DNA from: Vulcaniibacterium gelatinicum
GTDB taxonomy: Bacteria > Pseudomonadota > Gammaproteobacteria > Xanthomonadales > Xanthomonadaceae
Reading direction: 5' to 3'
DNA: 64,000 bases
Assembly (NCBI RefSeq): GCF_008033445.1
Contig: NZ_VNKO01000002.1
Coordinates: 1-64,000 of the forward strand
Under the pieces are notes generated by a model that was given only the letters and a program-made list of their open reading frames with translations, made no database searches and was not told where the DNA came from. The position numbers were made by a program, and so were the translations under genes. Every line of letters begins with the position of its first letter. Positions within the stretch are counted from its first letter, which is position 1. Of the stretch, positions 20,445 to 29,746 are shown piece after piece.

Positions 20445-21239
20445 TCAGTCGTCGTCGCCGATCCCGGTCATGCCCAGGATGTTGTAGCCGGCGTCCACGT
20501 AGGTGACCTCGCCGGTGATGCCGGCGGCCAGGTCCGAGCACAGGAACGCGGCCACGTTGCCCACGTCCTCGATGCTGACGCTGCGGCGCAGCGGCGCGTG
20601 CTTCTCGAAGTGGCCGAGCATCTTGCGGAAGTTGGCGATGCCGGCCGCGGCCAGGGTCTTGATCGGGCCGGCGGAGATCGCGTTGACGCGGGTGCCCTCG
20701 GGGCCGAGGTTGAGCGCCAGGTAGCGCACCGTCGCCTCCAGGCTGGCCTTGGCCACGCCCATCACGTTGTAGTTCTCCAGCGCGCGCACCGCCCCGAGGT
20801 AGGACAGGGTGACGATGGCGCCGTTGCGACCGGCCATCATCGGCCGTGCGGCCTTGGCCAGCGCCGCCAGCGAATAGGCCGAGATGTCGTGGGCGATGGC
20901 GAAGTTCTCGCGGGTCAGGCCGTCGAGGAACTGGCCTTCGATCGCCTCGCGCGGAGCGTAGGCGATGGCGTGGACGAGGATGTCGAGCCCGTCCCAGCGC
21001 TTGCCCAGCTCGGCGAAGCAGTCGGCGATCTGTTGGTCGGAGGACACGTCCAGCGGCAGCACGATGTCGCTGCCGAACTCCTTCGCCGCATCCTCGACGC
21101 GCGAACGGAGCTTCTCGTTCTGGTAGGTGAAGGCGAGAGTGGCGCCCTCGCGGTGCATCGCTTCGGCGATGCCGGTGGCGATCGAACGCTGGCTGGCGAT
21201 GCCGGTGATCAGCGCGCGCTTGCCCTGCAGGAATCCCAT
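20445..21239 (-). CDS. fabI: enoyl-ACP reductase FabI
   Basis: Last step of each fatty-acid elongation cycle: NADH reduces trans-2-enoyl-ACP. The ATG at 21239 has GGAGG four bases upstream and gives 264 residues. The Rossmann start [11 protein letters not shown] and the catalytic pair Tyr157-x6-Lys164 (YNVMGVAK) are those of FabI, not of FabV, whose spacing is Y-x8-K and whose length is about 400. The gene is alone between the ppiD terminator and gloB, away from the main fab cluster at 41-46 kb. Confidence 0.95.
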   Translation of the reverse strand: MGFLQGKRALITGIASQRSIATGIAEAMHREGATLAFTYQNEKLRSRVEDAAKEFGSDIVLPLDVSSDQQIADCFAELGKRWDGLDILVHAIAYAPREAIEGQFLDGLTRENFAIAHDISAYSLAALAKAARPMMAGRNGAIVTLSYLGAVRALENYNVMGVAKASLEATVRYLALNLGPEGTRVNAISAGPIKTLAAAGIANFRKMLGHFEKHAPLRRSVSIEDVGNVAAFLCSDLAAGITGEVTYVDAGYNILGMTGIGDDD

Positions 21240-21324
21240 GTGGCCTCCGTTGCTGGCCCCGCTCGCGGGGCGGGTAGAGTGAATGCTCCAGTTTAGCAAC
21301 GGGGGCGGCCCGATCGGCCCGGCC

Positions 21325-22089
21325 TCAGGCGCGGAAGCCGTCCTTCCAGCGGCGCAGCTCGGCGAAGGCCTCGACCCGGTCACGCGGGGCCTGGCCCAGG
21401 CGCGCGGCGAGCGCGGCACGCACAGCCGGTGCGTCCACGCGCAGGAACGGGTTGGCCGCGCGTTCGTCGCCGAGCGTGCTCGGCAGGGTGGGCTGGCCGG
21501 CCTCGCGCTGCGCGCGCGCCTGCGCCGTGCGCGCCCGCAGGGCCGGGTTGTCCGGCTCGACGCTGCGTGCGAAGGCGGCGTTGGCCAGGGTGTATTCGTG
21601 GCCGCAGCACACGCGCGTCTGTGCGGGCAGCGCGGCCAGCCGGTCGAGCGAGGCCAGCATCTGCTCCGGCGTGCCCTCGAACAGGCGCCCGCAGCCGAGG
21701 CTGAAGAGGGTGTCGCCGCAGAACAGCAGGCCCGCGCCGTGGAAGGCGATGTGGCTGCGGGTGTGGCCGGGCACCGCCAGCACCTCGAACCGCCATTCGC
21801 CGACGGCGACGTGCTCGCCGTCCTGCACCGTGCGCGTGGCGTGCGTGATGCGGGCGTCGTCCGGCGCGATCACCGGCAGTTGCGGCCAGCGTGCGAGCAG
21901 CGCCGGCACCCCGCCGATGTGGTCGGGATGGTGGTGGGTGAGCAGGATCGCCAGCGGCCGCAGGCCGCGTTCGGCGGCGGCGAGCACCGGCGCGGCCTCG
22001 CCCGGATCCACCACCAGCGCCGCGCCGCGCGCGTCGGCCAGCGTCCAGATGTAGTTGTCGGCGAAGGCGGGCAGGGGGTGCAGGCGCAT
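21325..22089 (-). CDS. gloB: hydroxyacylglutathione hydrolase (glyoxalase II)
   Basis: Hydrolyses S-lactoylglutathione to lactate and glutathione, completing methylglyoxal detoxification. 254 residues from the ATG at 22089 ([15 protein letters not shown], the standard start). The metallo-beta-lactamase metal motif is [10 protein letters not shown], and the later metal ligands are in [16 protein letters not shown] and CCGHEYT. Divergent from the yafS-like gene, with only 40 bases between the starts, as in E. coli gloB/yafS. Confidence 0.95.
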   Translation of the reverse strand: MRLHPLPAFADNYIWTLADARGAALVVDPGEAAPVLAAAERGLRPLAILLTHHHPDHIGGVPALLARWPQLPVIAPDDARITHATRTVQDGEHVAVGEWRFEVLAVPGHTRSHIAFHGAGLLFCGDTLFSLGCGRLFEGTPEQMLASLDRLAALPAQTRVCCGHEYTLANAAFARSVEPDNPALRARTAQARAQREAGQPTLPSTLGDERAANPFLRVDAPAVRAALAARLGQAPRDRVEAFAELRRWKDGFRA

Positions 22090-22094
22090 GTCGG

Positions 22095-22123
22095 GTGACG
22101 CTGTGGCGGCTTTCGCGCAGAAT
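22095..22123 (+). promoter_or_regulatory. candidate promoter of the yafS-like gene with start codon at +1
   Basis: GTGACG (22095-22100), 17-base spacer, CAGAAT (22118-22123); the ATG at 22130 follows after six bases, where transcription would begin. Confidence 0.4.
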
Positions 22124-22129
22124 CCGACC

Positions 22130-22789
22130 ATGCCCGCCATGCCGTTCCAGCGTCAATCCGCACCTGCCGCCGCGGCGCGCTGGTTCGCCGACGCGGCCGG
22201 ACAGGCGGTGCTGGCCAGCGAGGACGCGGTGGTGCAGGCGGTGGCGCGCGAACGTCCGGGCCAGCCATGGCTGTGGTTCACGCCGCTGCCGCCGCGGAAG
22301 GTGCCGCCGCGGGCGCTGTGCCTGTGGCCGGAGGGCGAGGGCTTCTCCGGCAGCCTGGCCTGCACGCTTCCGTTGCCCCTGGCCAGCGGCAGCGTGGCCG
22401 CGATCCTGCTCCAGCACGTGGGCGACGGCTGCCTGCCGATGGACGCGGTACTGGCTGAATGCGAGCGCGTGCTGGTGGACGGCGGGCGCCTGTGGCTGCT
22501 GGCGCTGAACCCGTTGGCGCCGTATCGCCTGCGCTGGGCCGGGGCGGGGCCGCGCACGGCCGAGCCGATCACCTGGCGCTGGCGGCTGCGGCGGGCCGGC
22601 TTCGAGGTGGCGAGCGTGGCCCAGGGGCTGGGGCCGCGCTGGCAGGTCGCCCTGGCCGCGGACGCGCAGGAGGGCGCCGGGATCCGCGCCGCATTCCTGC
22701 TGGAGGCGGTGAAGCGCGTGATCCCGCTGACGCCGGTGCGGCTGCAGCCGCGCCTGCGCTGGCAACCCGGGGTGCCGACCGTTTCATGA
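22130..22789 (+). CDS. YafS-like SAM-methyltransferase homologue, possibly degenerate
   Basis: 219 residues from the ATG at 22130. The middle of the protein looks like a class I methyltransferase after motif I: an acidic-strand equivalent [18 protein letters not shown] and the post-motif helix/strand [21 protein letters not shown]. The glycine-rich SAM loop expected before it (E/DxGxGxG) is not recognisable; that place holds [12 protein letters not shown]. Synteny (gloB / this gene / rnhA / dnaQ) equals gloB-yafS-rnhA-dnaQ in E. coli. Its stop overlaps the rnhA ATG (ATGA). Substrate unknown; catalytic activity doubtful. Confidence 0.75.
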   Translation: MPAMPFQRQSAPAAAARWFADAAGQAVLASEDAVVQAVARERPGQPWLWFTPLPPRKVPPRALCLWPEGEGFSGSLACTLPLPLASGSVAAILLQHVGDGCLPMDAVLAECERVLVDGGRLWLLALNPLAPYRLRWAGAGPRTAEPITWRWRLRRAGFEVASVAQGLGPRWQVALAADAQEGAGIRAAFLLEAVKRVIPLTPVRLQPRLRWQPGVPTVS

Positions 22790-23247
22790 AGACCGTGGAG
22801 ATCCATACCGACGGGGCCTGCCTGGGCAACCCCGGCCCCGGCGGCTGGGCCGCGTTGCTGCGCTACCGCGGCCGCGAGCGCGAGCTCGCCGGCGGCGAGC
22901 CGCACACCACCAACAACCGCATGGAGCTGATGGCGGCGATCGTCGCGCTCGAGGCGCTGACCGAGGGCTGCGCGGTGACCCTGCACACCGATTCGCAGTA
23001 CCTGCGCCAGGGCATCACCGAGTGGCTGCCGACCTGGGTCCGGCGCGGCTGGCGCACCGCCGGCGGCGACCCGGTCAAGAACCGCGACCTGTGGGAGCGC
23101 CTGCATGCCGCGACGCAACGGCACCGGATCGTGTGGAAATGGGTGCGCGGCCACAGCGGCGACCCCGACAACGAACGCGTGGACAGGCTCGCCCGGGAAC
23201 AGGCCCAGCGGCAGCGCGAACCGTCCGCGGCCCCTCCCGCCCGCTGA
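22786..23247 (+). CDS. rnhA: ribonuclease HI
   Basis: Cleaves the RNA strand of RNA-DNA hybrids. 153 residues. The acidic catalytic residues are Asp9 (HTDGAC), Glu47 (NNRMELMAA), Asp69 (HTDSQY) and the Asp in ERVDRLA; the basic protrusion with the tryptophan-rich segment is present. Translationally coupled to the preceding gene by an ATGA overlap. In E. coli rnhA and dnaQ are divergent; here both are on the plus strand. Confidence 0.97.
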   Translation: MKTVEIHTDGACLGNPGPGGWAALLRYRGRERELAGGEPHTTNNRMELMAAIVALEALTEGCAVTLHTDSQYLRQGITEWLPTWVRRGWRTAGGDPVKNRDLWERLHAATQRHRIVWKWVRGHSGDPDNERVDRLAREQAQRQREPSAAPPAR

Positions 23248-23311
23248 TCCCGTGCGACCATCCTCCCCGCGCCCCTTCCCTCACTGCCCACTCCTCATTT
23301 CGCTCCTCCGC

Positions 23312-24046
23312 ATGCGCCAGATCGTCCTCGACACCGAAACCACCGGCCTGAGCTGGGAAAAGGGCCACCGGATCGTCGAGATCGGCTGCGTCGAGCTGGT
23401 GGAGCGGCGGCCGACCGGGCGCACCTTCCAGCGCTATCTCAATCCCGACCGCGATTTCGAGGCCGGGGCGCAGGAGGTGACCGGTCTGACCCGCGAGTTC
23501 CTTGCCGACAAGCCGCGCTTCGCCGAGGTGGTGGACGAGTTCCTCGCCTTCATCGACGGCGCCGAGCTGGTGATCCACAACGCGGCCTTCGACCTGGGCT
23601 TCCTCGACTACGAACTCTCGTTGGTCGGACCGCACCTGGGCCGCATCCGCGACCGCTGCACGGTCGAGGACTCGCTCGAACTGGCGCGGCAGCGTTTCCC
23701 AGGCCAACGCAATTCGCTCGACGCGTTGTGCCGCCGGCTCGGCGTGGACAATTCGCACCGGCACCTGCACGGCGCGCTGCTCGACGCACAGATCCTGGCC
23801 GAGGTGTACCTGGCGCTGACCTCCGGGCAGGGCGAGATCGGCTTCGCCCTGCCCGAAACCGCCGAGCGGGCCACCACCAGCGTGCAGTTCACCGCCACGG
23901 TCCAGGCGGGGGGGCGTCCGCGGGTGGCCGTGGATGCGGAGGAAGCGCAGGCGCATGCCGCCAGGCTCGAGGCGATCCGGCGCAAGGCCGGCCGTTGCCT
24001 GTGGCTGGAGCAGGAAGCCGAGGCCCCGGCGGCGGAACCGGCCTGA
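23312..24046 (+). CDS. dnaQ: DNA polymerase III epsilon subunit (proofreading exonuclease)
   Basis: 3'-5' exonuclease of the replicative polymerase core. 244 residues starting MRQIVLDTETTG. DEDDh exonuclease motifs: Asp7 and Glu9 in LDTETTG, the Asp of HNAAFDLGFL, and His plus Asp in HLHGALLDAQILA. The C-terminal 60 residues after the exonuclease fold form the flexible link to the alpha subunit. No clear Shine-Dalgarno precedes the ATG. Follows rnhA by 64 bases. Confidence 0.95.
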   Translation: MRQIVLDTETTGLSWEKGHRIVEIGCVELVERRPTGRTFQRYLNPDRDFEAGAQEVTGLTREFLADKPRFAEVVDEFLAFIDGAELVIHNAAFDLGFLDYELSLVGPHLGRIRDRCTVEDSLELARQRFPGQRNSLDALCRRLGVDNSHRHLHGALLDAQILAEVYLALTSGQGEIGFALPETAERATTSVQFTATVQAGGRPRVAVDAEEAQAHAARLEAIRRKAGRCLWLEQEAEAPAAEPA

Positions 24047-24070
24047 GGCGCGAACCGGCGGCGACCGGCC

Positions 24071-24775
24071 TCAGTGTCGGCGCACCAGCACCACGGTGAC
24101 GTTGTCGGAGCCGCCGCCGTCGAGCGCGGCCGCGACCAGGGTGTCCACGCATTCCTGCGCGCTGGAGTCCTGTTGCGCCAGGACCCGGGCGATGCTGCGG
24201 TCGTCCACTTCCTCGGTGAGCCCGTCGCTGCACAGCAGCAGCTGCATGCCGGGCTTGAGCTCGCCGGTGAGGGTCTCGACGTTGAGCTGGGCCGGGTCGG
24301 TGACGCCGAGCGCCTGGGTGACCACGTTGCGGTGCGGGTGCGAGCGGGCCTGCTCGCTGGTGATCGCGCCCTGGGCGATCAGCTCCTGCACGTAGCTGTG
24401 GTCCTGCGAGAGCTGGACCAGCTGGCCGTTGCGCCACAGGTACACCCGGCTGTCCCCCACCCAGGCGACCTCGAAGCGGTTGCCGGTGACCCGCGCGGCG
24501 ACCACCGTGGTGCCCATTGGCAGCGCGTCGTTGCGGCGGCGCGAGGCGCGGATGATCTCCTCGTCGGCGATGCGGATGGCCTGCGCCAGCGGGGTGCCGT
24601 TGCGGATCTCGCGCACGATCGTCTCGCGCGCGAGCGCGCTGGCGACCTCGCCGTACTCGTGGCCGCCCATGCCGTCGGCGACCAGCCACAGGCCGAGGTC
24701 GCTGTCGCCGTAATAGGTGTCTTCGTTCAGCTCGCGCCGCAGGCCGACGTGGGTCAGGTGTCCGAACTCGATCAT
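24071..24775 (-). CDS. PP2C-family Ser/Thr protein phosphatase
   Basis: A 234-residue metal-dependent phosphatase of the bacterial PppA/Stp type. All main motifs are present: RELNEDTYY near residue 15, LWLVADGMGGHEYGE with the metal-binding DG, GTTVV, VGDSRVYLWRNGQL, CSDGLTEEV, and the final GGSDNVTVVLV. No membrane segment. Such proteins often act with a Hanks-type kinase or in type VI secretion, but neither is encoded in this window, so the target is unknown. It ends 25 bases from the convergent dnaQ gene. Confidence 0.9.
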   Translation of the reverse strand: MIEFGHLTHVGLRRELNEDTYYGDSDLGLWLVADGMGGHEYGEVASALARETIVREIRNGTPLAQAIRIADEEIIRASRRRNDALPMGTTVVAARVTGNRFEVAWVGDSRVYLWRNGQLVQLSQDHSYVQELIAQGAITSEQARSHPHRNVVTQALGVTDPAQLNVETLTGELKPGMQLLLCSDGLTEEVDDRSIARVLAQQDSSAQECVDTLVAAALDGGGSDNVTVVLVRRH

Positions 24776-24867
24776 GCGGCGGCCGCGGGTGGCAGGTGGC
24801 TGTCGAAGGTGAAGAACGGAAGTTTCGACGGGGGTCGGCCGCCAGGCAAGGCGACGACCGGCGCGCC

Positions 24868-24897
24868 TTGTCTGGGGCCGGGACGACCCCGTATCAT
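24868..24897 (+). promoter_or_regulatory. promoter of tRNA-Ser(CGA)
   Basis: TTGTCT (24868-24873), 18-base spacer, TATCAT (24892-24897), 34 bases before the tRNA. Confidence 0.7.
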
Positions 24898-24931
24898 GCG
24901 CGGCTGTCCGGGGCCTCCCGGACCCGCCATC

Positions 24932-25062
<131 letters not shown>

Positions 25063-25136
25063 GGAGAGCGGTGTGTGGACGGGCCCGATTCGGGTTCGAC
25101 AAATCGGCAGGAGGCCGGTTCGGGCAGCTGCGCCCC

Positions 25137-25877
25137 TCAGCGCCAATGCTCGGCCACCCACGGCGTGGGCAGCACCCGCCGGTACCACTTGCCGCTGCGC
25201 CCGGCGATCGCGTCGGGGGGATTGGGCTTGCCGTGGAAGGCGATGATCTTCGCCCCTTCCGGGATCCGCGGCGGCAGGAACCAGCCCAGCAGCAGCCCGC
25301 GCACGCAATGGCGCTTGAAGCTGCGGCACCAGGCCTGCGGCCAGTAGCCGAGCTTGCCCTGGCGGGCGAGGTAGCCGGTGATGAACTCCTGTTCGTTGCG
25401 CACCTTCGCCAGCGCCTCCTGCTGGTGGTCGCGCAGGTACGCCAGCGCATCGGCGTGGCGGCCGATCTCATAGCGGTACACCGAGGTGTTGCCGGTCTCG
25501 TCGCGCTTGTCCCACTCCTTGATCACCAGGAACTCGCCCGGCAGGTCGAAGAAGCAGTCGATGCTGTCCACGATGACCACGTCGAGATCGATGAACAGGG
25601 TCGGCCCGCGCAGGTCGTAGAGCGGATCGGCGAAGCTGGTCAGCTTCAGCCAGCCGTGGGCGAAGGTCCACGGCTTGCGCGCGTCGAAATCGGGGATGCC
25701 GACCTTGGGGATGTCGAAGACCTCGATGTCGGGCTCGATGCCGGTGCGGTCGTCGGTGAGGCACACGAACCGGTGCGGACGGGTGAGGTTGCGCCGCACC
25801 ATCGAGCGCAGGGTGTTGACGTATTCCGGGCCGTACTTGCTGCCCCACTTGATGCAAAGGACGTTGACGGTCTGCAT
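25137..25877 (-). CDS. glycosyltransferase-like protein (GT-A fold)
   Basis: A 246-residue cytoplasmic protein with a nucleotide-sugar transferase look: the N-terminal strand TVNVLCIKWGSKYG, and an acidic DxD-type motif in LFIDLDVVIVDSID around residues 95-110 that would bind metal and nucleotide sugar. A late GAKIIAFHGKPNPP segment resembles the acceptor-end motif of related enzymes. The ATG at 25877 is preferred; an upstream start at 25919 is weaker. It is divergent from kdkA, the Kdo kinase gene, which suggests lipopolysaccharide core or lipid A-linked work, but the sugar and acceptor cannot be told. Confidence 0.75.
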   Translation of the reverse strand: MQTVNVLCIKWGSKYGPEYVNTLRSMVRRNLTRPHRFVCLTDDRTGIEPDIEVFDIPKVGIPDFDARKPWTFAHGWLKLTSFADPLYDLRGPTLFIDLDVVIVDSIDCFFDLPGEFLVIKEWDKRDETGNTSVYRYEIGRHADALAYLRDHQQEALAKVRNEQEFITGYLARQGKLGYWPQAWCRSFKRHCVRGLLLGWFLPPRIPEGAKIIAFHGKPNPPDAIAGRSGKWYRRVLPTPWVAEHWR

Positions 25878-26019
25878 GGCTGGTCCAGTCGGTGGGGCGC
25901 GGCGGCCCGGAGGGGACATGGCGCGTGCCGGCCGGGCGCCACGGGGCCGGAAGCATAGGAAGTTCGGTGCGTCGTGGCCAGCTGCCGAAGCGGTCGCGGC
26001 AATGCGCGCAGGCCGTTGC

Positions 26020-26025
26020 TAGACT
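26020..26025 (+). promoter_or_regulatory. -10 element of kdkA, start codon near +1
   Basis: TAGACT sits six bases before the ATG at 26032. No good -35 was found at 16-18 bases. Confidence 0.35.
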
Positions 26026-26031
26026 CGGCGG

Positions 26032-26787
26032 ATGGCCGCGTTCGACGCCAGCGAGAGCCTGACCCCGTTCCAGGAAGACGCCGCGTATGGCGCGGTCCTG
26101 TTCGACCGCACCCGCCTGCGGCATGCCGAGCCGGCCTGGTTCGATCCCGCGCACTGGGGCGGGCACGCGCGCCCGGTGGCGGCCGGCGGCCGGGGCGGGG
26201 CGTGGTTCGTGGACTCGCCGGTGTTCGGTGCGGCGGTGCTGCGGCACTACCTGCGCGGCGGGCTGGTCGCCCGCTTCAACCGCGACCGCCACCTGTGGCA
26301 CGGCAGCGACCGGGTGCGCAGCTTCGCCGAGTTCCGCCTGCTGCGCGCGCTGCTCGAACGCGGGTTGCCGGTGCCGCGGCCGATCGCGGCCTGGTACCGG
26401 CGCGAGGGCGGCTGGTGGTACCGCGCCGCGATCCTGCTGGAGCGGATCGAGGGCGTGCACTCGCTCGCGCACCGCGCGGCCACGCCGGGCGACACCGCGC
26501 CCTGGGAGGAGGCCGGGCGCCTGATCGCGCGCTTCCACCGTGCCGGGCTCGACCACGCCGACCTCAACGCGCACAACCTGCTGTTCGATGAAGCCGGGCG
26601 CGGCTGGCTGATCGACTTCGACCGCAGCGTGCTGCGGATCCCGGCCACCGGCTGGCGCGAGCGCAATCTCGCCCGGCTGCGGCGTTCGCTGCTGAAACTG
26701 CGCGGCGAACGCAGCGTGGACCAGGTGGAAAGCGAGTTCGCGCGGCTGCGCGAGGCCTACGACCGGCACTGGCAACGGGGCTACTGA
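26032..26787 (+). CDS. kdkA: 3-deoxy-D-manno-octulosonic acid (Kdo) kinase
   Basis: Phosphorylates the single Kdo residue on lipid A at the cytoplasmic face of the inner membrane. 251 residues of the KdkA/WaaP-like protein-kinase fold: a nucleotide-binding region with the GGRGG and VLRHYLRGG segments, the catalytic-loop equivalent [14 protein letters not shown], and the metal-binding IDFDRS motif. It opens a run of overlapping genes: the next gene starts on the last base of its stop codon (TGATG). The link to a metallo-hydrolase and molybdopterin genes looks like an operon of convenience rather than one pathway. Confidence 0.9.
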   Translation: MAAFDASESLTPFQEDAAYGAVLFDRTRLRHAEPAWFDPAHWGGHARPVAAGGRGGAWFVDSPVFGAAVLRHYLRGGLVARFNRDRHLWHGSDRVRSFAEFRLLRALLERGLPVPRPIAAWYRREGGWWYRAAILLERIEGVHSLAHRAATPGDTAPWEEAGRLIARFHRAGLDHADLNAHNLLFDEAGRGWLIDFDRSVLRIPATGWRERNLARLRRSLLKLRGERSVDQVESEFARLREAYDRHWQRGY

Positions 26788-27545
26788 TGGACTGGGCGCT
26801 GCGACTGCACGGCGTCGGCAATGCCTCGGCGGTGGAGCTGGGCTCGGCGATGGCCACGATCGAATGCGACGGCGCGCCATGGCTGACCGTGGACTGCGGT
26901 GCGGAAGGATTGACCGCCTTCCAGGCCAGTTACGGCGACATGCCGCAGGCGCTGTTCGTCACCCACGTCCACCTCGACCATGTGGCCGGCTTCGAGCGCC
27001 TGTTCGTGTCGGCGTACTTCGACCCCGCGCGCCGCGGCCGGGTGCGCGTGTACGTGCCGGCGCCGGTGGTGCCGCTGCTGCACCGGCGCGTGGGCGACTA
27101 CCCGAACACCCTGGCCGAGGGCGGGGCGAACTTCTGGGATGCGTTCCAGCTCATCCCCGTCAGCGACCACTTCTGGCACGACGGCGTGCGCCTGGACGTG
27201 TTCCCGACCCGCCACCACTGGCCCGACACCAGCTTCGGCCTGCGCCTGCGCGGCAGCCTGGTGTGGACCGGCGACACCCGCCCGATCCCCGAGGCGCTGG
27301 CCCGCCACGCCGATGCCGGCGAGCTGGTCGCGCACGACTGCGCGCTGCAGGGCAACCCCTCGCACAGCGGCATCGAGGACCTGGAACGGGAGTATCCTCG
27401 GGAGCTGCTGGCGCGCTGCGTGCTGTACCACTACGCCAGTGCCGCCGACGGCGAGGCCCTGGCCGCGCGCGGCCACCGCGTCGCGCGGCCAGGGGAGGTG
27501 ATCGCCTTGCGTCCGCCGCTGGCGCCCTGGGTCGAAACGCCGTGA
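26787..27545 (+). CDS. metallo-beta-lactamase-fold hydrolase of unknown substrate
   Basis: A 252-residue cytoplasmic MBL-fold protein. The dinuclear metal motif [10 protein letters not shown] (HxHxDH) lies near residue 60, with further ligands in TRHHW, WTGDTRP, VAHDCAL and the C-terminal LYHYAS. The overall order is closer to RNase Z/phosphodiesterase-like members than to glyoxalase II. Its start overlaps kdkA by one base and its stop overlaps the GTG of moaA (GTGA). Such tight packing predicts co-translation with molybdopterin genes, but no direct function can be assigned. Confidence 0.8.
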   Translation: MDWALRLHGVGNASAVELGSAMATIECDGAPWLTVDCGAEGLTAFQASYGDMPQALFVTHVHLDHVAGFERLFVSAYFDPARRGRVRVYVPAPVVPLLHRRVGDYPNTLAEGGANFWDAFQLIPVSDHFWHDGVRLDVFPTRHHWPDTSFGLRLRGSLVWTGDTRPIPEALARHADAGELVAHDCALQGNPSHSGIEDLEREYPRELLARCVLYHYASAADGEALAARGHRVARPGEVIALRPPLAPWVETP

Positions 27546-28561
27546 ATGCCACACCGCCGCCGATCCCGCCGCACGACCTGTTCGGCCGGCCGCTGCGCGA
27601 CCTGCGCCTGTCGTTGATCGAGGCCTGCAACTTCCGCTGCCCGTACTGCATGCCGGCCGAGCGGGTGCCGGACGACTACGGCCTGGACGCCGCCTCGCGC
27701 CTGTCGTTGGACGAGATCGAGACCCTGGTGCGGGCCTTCGTCCGCCTCGGCGTGCGCAAGCTGCGCCTGACCGGCGGCGAGCCGCTGCTGCGCCGGCGGC
27801 TGCCGGAGCTGGTGGCGCGGCTGGCGGCGATCCCGGAGCTCGAGGACCTGGCCCTGACCACCAACGGCGCGCTGCTCGCGCCCCAGGCACGGGCGCTGCG
27901 CGAGGCGGGGCTGCGGCGGATCACGGTCAGCCTGGATGCGCTCGATCCGGGCCTGTTCCGGGCGCTGTCGGGCGGCCGCGGCGAGGTCGAGGCCGTGCTC
28001 GCCGGCATCGCCGCCGCGCACGCGGCCGGCTTCGCCCCGGTCAAGCTCAACTGCGTGATGCAACGCGGGGTGAACGAGGACGCGCTGTTCCCGCTGCTCG
28101 AATACGCGCGCCGGCACGGCCACGTGCTGCGCTTCATCGAGTTCATGGACGTGGGCACCTGCAACGGCTGGCGCCGCGAACGGGTGGTGCCCTCGCGCGA
28201 GCTGCGCGACCGGATCCACGCCCGCTGGCCGCTGCGCCCGCTGCAGCCGCACTACCGCGGCGAGGTGGCCACGCGCTACGCCTTCGCCGACGGCAAGGGC
28301 GAGGTCGGCTTCGTCAGTTCGGTCAGCGAACCGTTCTGCGGCGACTGCCACCGCGCGCGCGTGTCCGCCGACGGCCGCCTCTACACCTGCCTGTTCGCCG
28401 CCACCGGGCACGACCTGCGCCCGGCGCTGGCCGAAGGCGAGGCGGCGCTGGCCCGGCACGTGGCCACGCTGTGGTCGCAACGCGCCGACCGCTACAGCGA
28501 GCTGCGCGGCACGCCGGTGGCCCCGCGCCGGCACGTCGAGATGTTCCTGGTCGGAGGCTGA
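27542..28561 (+). CDS. moaA: GTP 3',8-cyclase MoaA (radical SAM)
   Basis: First step of molybdenum cofactor synthesis: radical SAM conversion of GTP with MoaC to cyclic pyranopterin monophosphate. GTG start at 27542 overlaps the previous stop and gives 339 residues. The N-terminal 4Fe-4S cluster cysteines are Cys29, Cys33 and Cys36 (CNFRCPYC); the C-terminal cluster motif is [18 protein letters not shown]; the protein ends in the conserved Gly-Gly pair. Followed by moaC after two bases. Because the start is buried in the previous gene, there is no room for a Moco riboswitch. Confidence 0.97.
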   Translation: MNATPPPIPPHDLFGRPLRDLRLSLIEACNFRCPYCMPAERVPDDYGLDAASRLSLDEIETLVRAFVRLGVRKLRLTGGEPLLRRRLPELVARLAAIPELEDLALTTNGALLAPQARALREAGLRRITVSLDALDPGLFRALSGGRGEVEAVLAGIAAAHAAGFAPVKLNCVMQRGVNEDALFPLLEYARRHGHVLRFIEFMDVGTCNGWRRERVVPSRELRDRIHARWPLRPLQPHYRGEVATRYAFADGKGEVGFVSSVSEPFCGDCHRARVSADGRLYTCLFAATGHDLRPALAEGEAALARHVATLWSQRADRYSELRGTPVAPRRHVEMFLVGG

Positions 28562-28563
28562 GC

Positions 28564-29052
28564 ATGGCCCGCGTCCGCTCCCGCCTGACCCACCTCGACC
28601 CCGCCGGCCGGCCGGCGATGGTGGACGTCTCCGACAAGGCCGTGAGCGTGCGCGAGGCGCGGGCCGAATGCCGGGTGCGTTTCCCGGCTGCGGTCGCCGA
28701 CGCGCTGCGCGCCAGCGGCCTGCGCAGCGCCAAGGGCGGGATCGTGGACACCGCGGTGATCGCCGGCACCATGGCGGTCAAGCGCACCCACGAGCTGATC
28801 CCGTTCTGCCATCCGCTGCCGGTGGACGGCTGCCGGATCGCGATCGACTGGCACGACGCGCGCAGCCTGCGGATCGAATGCGCGGTGAAGACCACCCACC
28901 GCACCGGCGTGGAGATGGAGGCGCTGACCGGCGCCACCATCGCCGCGCTGACCGTGTACGACATGTGCAAGGCGCTGTCGCACGCGATCGTGGTCGGCCC
29001 GGCGAGGCTGCTCGGCAAGCGCGGCGGCCGGCGCGATTTCGGGAGCACCTGA
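28564..29052 (+). CDS. moaC: cyclic pyranopterin monophosphate synthase MoaC
   Basis: Converts the MoaA product to cPMP. 162 residues. Conserved motifs: MVDVSDK at the start, the strongly conserved [18 protein letters not shown] with catalytic Lys and His, and [10 protein letters not shown] with the active-site Glu, followed by YDMCKA. Its stop TGA shares one base with the moaD ATG. Part of moaA-moaC-moaD-moaE. Confidence 0.97.
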   Translation: MARVRSRLTHLDPAGRPAMVDVSDKAVSVREARAECRVRFPAAVADALRASGLRSAKGGIVDTAVIAGTMAVKRTHELIPFCHPLPVDGCRIAIDWHDARSLRIECAVKTTHRTGVEMEALTGATIAALTVYDMCKALSHAIVVGPARLLGKRGGRRDFGST

Positions 29053-29297
29053 TGGGCGTGCGTGTCACCGTGCTGTACTTCGCCAGCCTGCGCGATGCCG
29101 CCGGCCAGGACGCCGAGACCTTCGTCACCGAGGCCCCGGACCTGCGCGCGCTGTACCTGGAGTTGCGCGCGCGCCACGGCTTCCCGCTGCCGGTCGAGCG
29201 GGTGCGGGTGGCGGTGGACGGCGAATTCGCGCACTGGCTGGACGCGCCGCGCGAAGGCGCCGAGATCGCATTCCTGCCCCCGGTCAGCGGCGGATGA
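29052..29297 (+). CDS. moaD: molybdopterin synthase small subunit MoaD
   Basis: Sulfur carrier of molybdopterin synthase; its C-terminal Gly-Gly is adenylated and thiocarboxylated, then donates sulfur to cPMP. 81 residues with the ubiquitin-like start VTVLYFASLRDAAG and the required C-terminus VSGG. Begins inside the moaC stop codon. The moeB-type activating enzyme is not in this window. Confidence 0.95.
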   Translation: MGVRVTVLYFASLRDAAGQDAETFVTEAPDLRALYLELRARHGFPLPVERVRVAVDGEFAHWLDAPREGAEIAFLPPVSGG

Positions 29298-29304
29298 ACA
29301 TCGC

Positions 29305-29727
29305 ATGAGGAAACGGTTCACGCTCGCGCCGACCCCGTTCGACACCGCGACCCTGCGCGCGGAGCTGCTGGACGCGCGGGTGGGCGCCTATGCCAGCTTC
29401 GAAGGCTGGGTGCGCGACCACAACGAGGGCCGCAGCGTGCGCGGCCTGCGCTACGAGGCCTACGCGCGCCTGGCCGAGGCCGAGGGCGAACGGATCATGG
29501 AGGAGGCGCTGGCGCGCTTCGACATCCTCGACGCGCGCTGCGTGCACCGGGTCGGCGACCTGGCCCGGGGCGAACTCGCGGTGTGGGTGGGGGTGACCGC
29601 GGCGCACCGGAAGGCCGCGTTCGCCGCCTGCCGCTGGATCATCGACGAGGTCAAGGCGCGGGTACCGATCTGGAAGCACGAGCGCTACGCCGACGGCGAG
29701 GCCGGCTGGCTGCATCCCGGACCCTGA
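29305..29727 (+). CDS. moaE: molybdopterin synthase large subunit MoaE
   Basis: Catalytic subunit that, with MoaD, inserts two sulfurs into cPMP to make molybdopterin. 140 residues. Typical features are the G-[AS]-x-x-x-F-x-G-x-VR stretch (GAYASFEGWVRDHN), LRYEAY, HRVGDLARGELAVWVGV, and the catalytic-site tail VKARVPIWKHERYADG. The start ATG at 29305 follows moaD by seven bases. Last gene of the run that begins with kdkA; it is followed on the opposite strand by the SRP RNA gene. Confidence 0.95.
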   Translation: MRKRFTLAPTPFDTATLRAELLDARVGAYASFEGWVRDHNEGRSVRGLRYEAYARLAEAEGERIMEEALARFDILDARCVHRVGDLARGELAVWVGVTAAHRKAAFAACRWIIDEVKARVPIWKHERYADGEAGWLHPGP

Positions 29728-29746
29728 ACCGGGGCCGGAATGGCGA

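Noticed and set aside
27400-27545. Molybdenum-cofactor riboswitch before moaA
   Set aside because: moaA starts inside the stop codon of the preceding gene, so there is no leader; no Moco-type fold was seen there.
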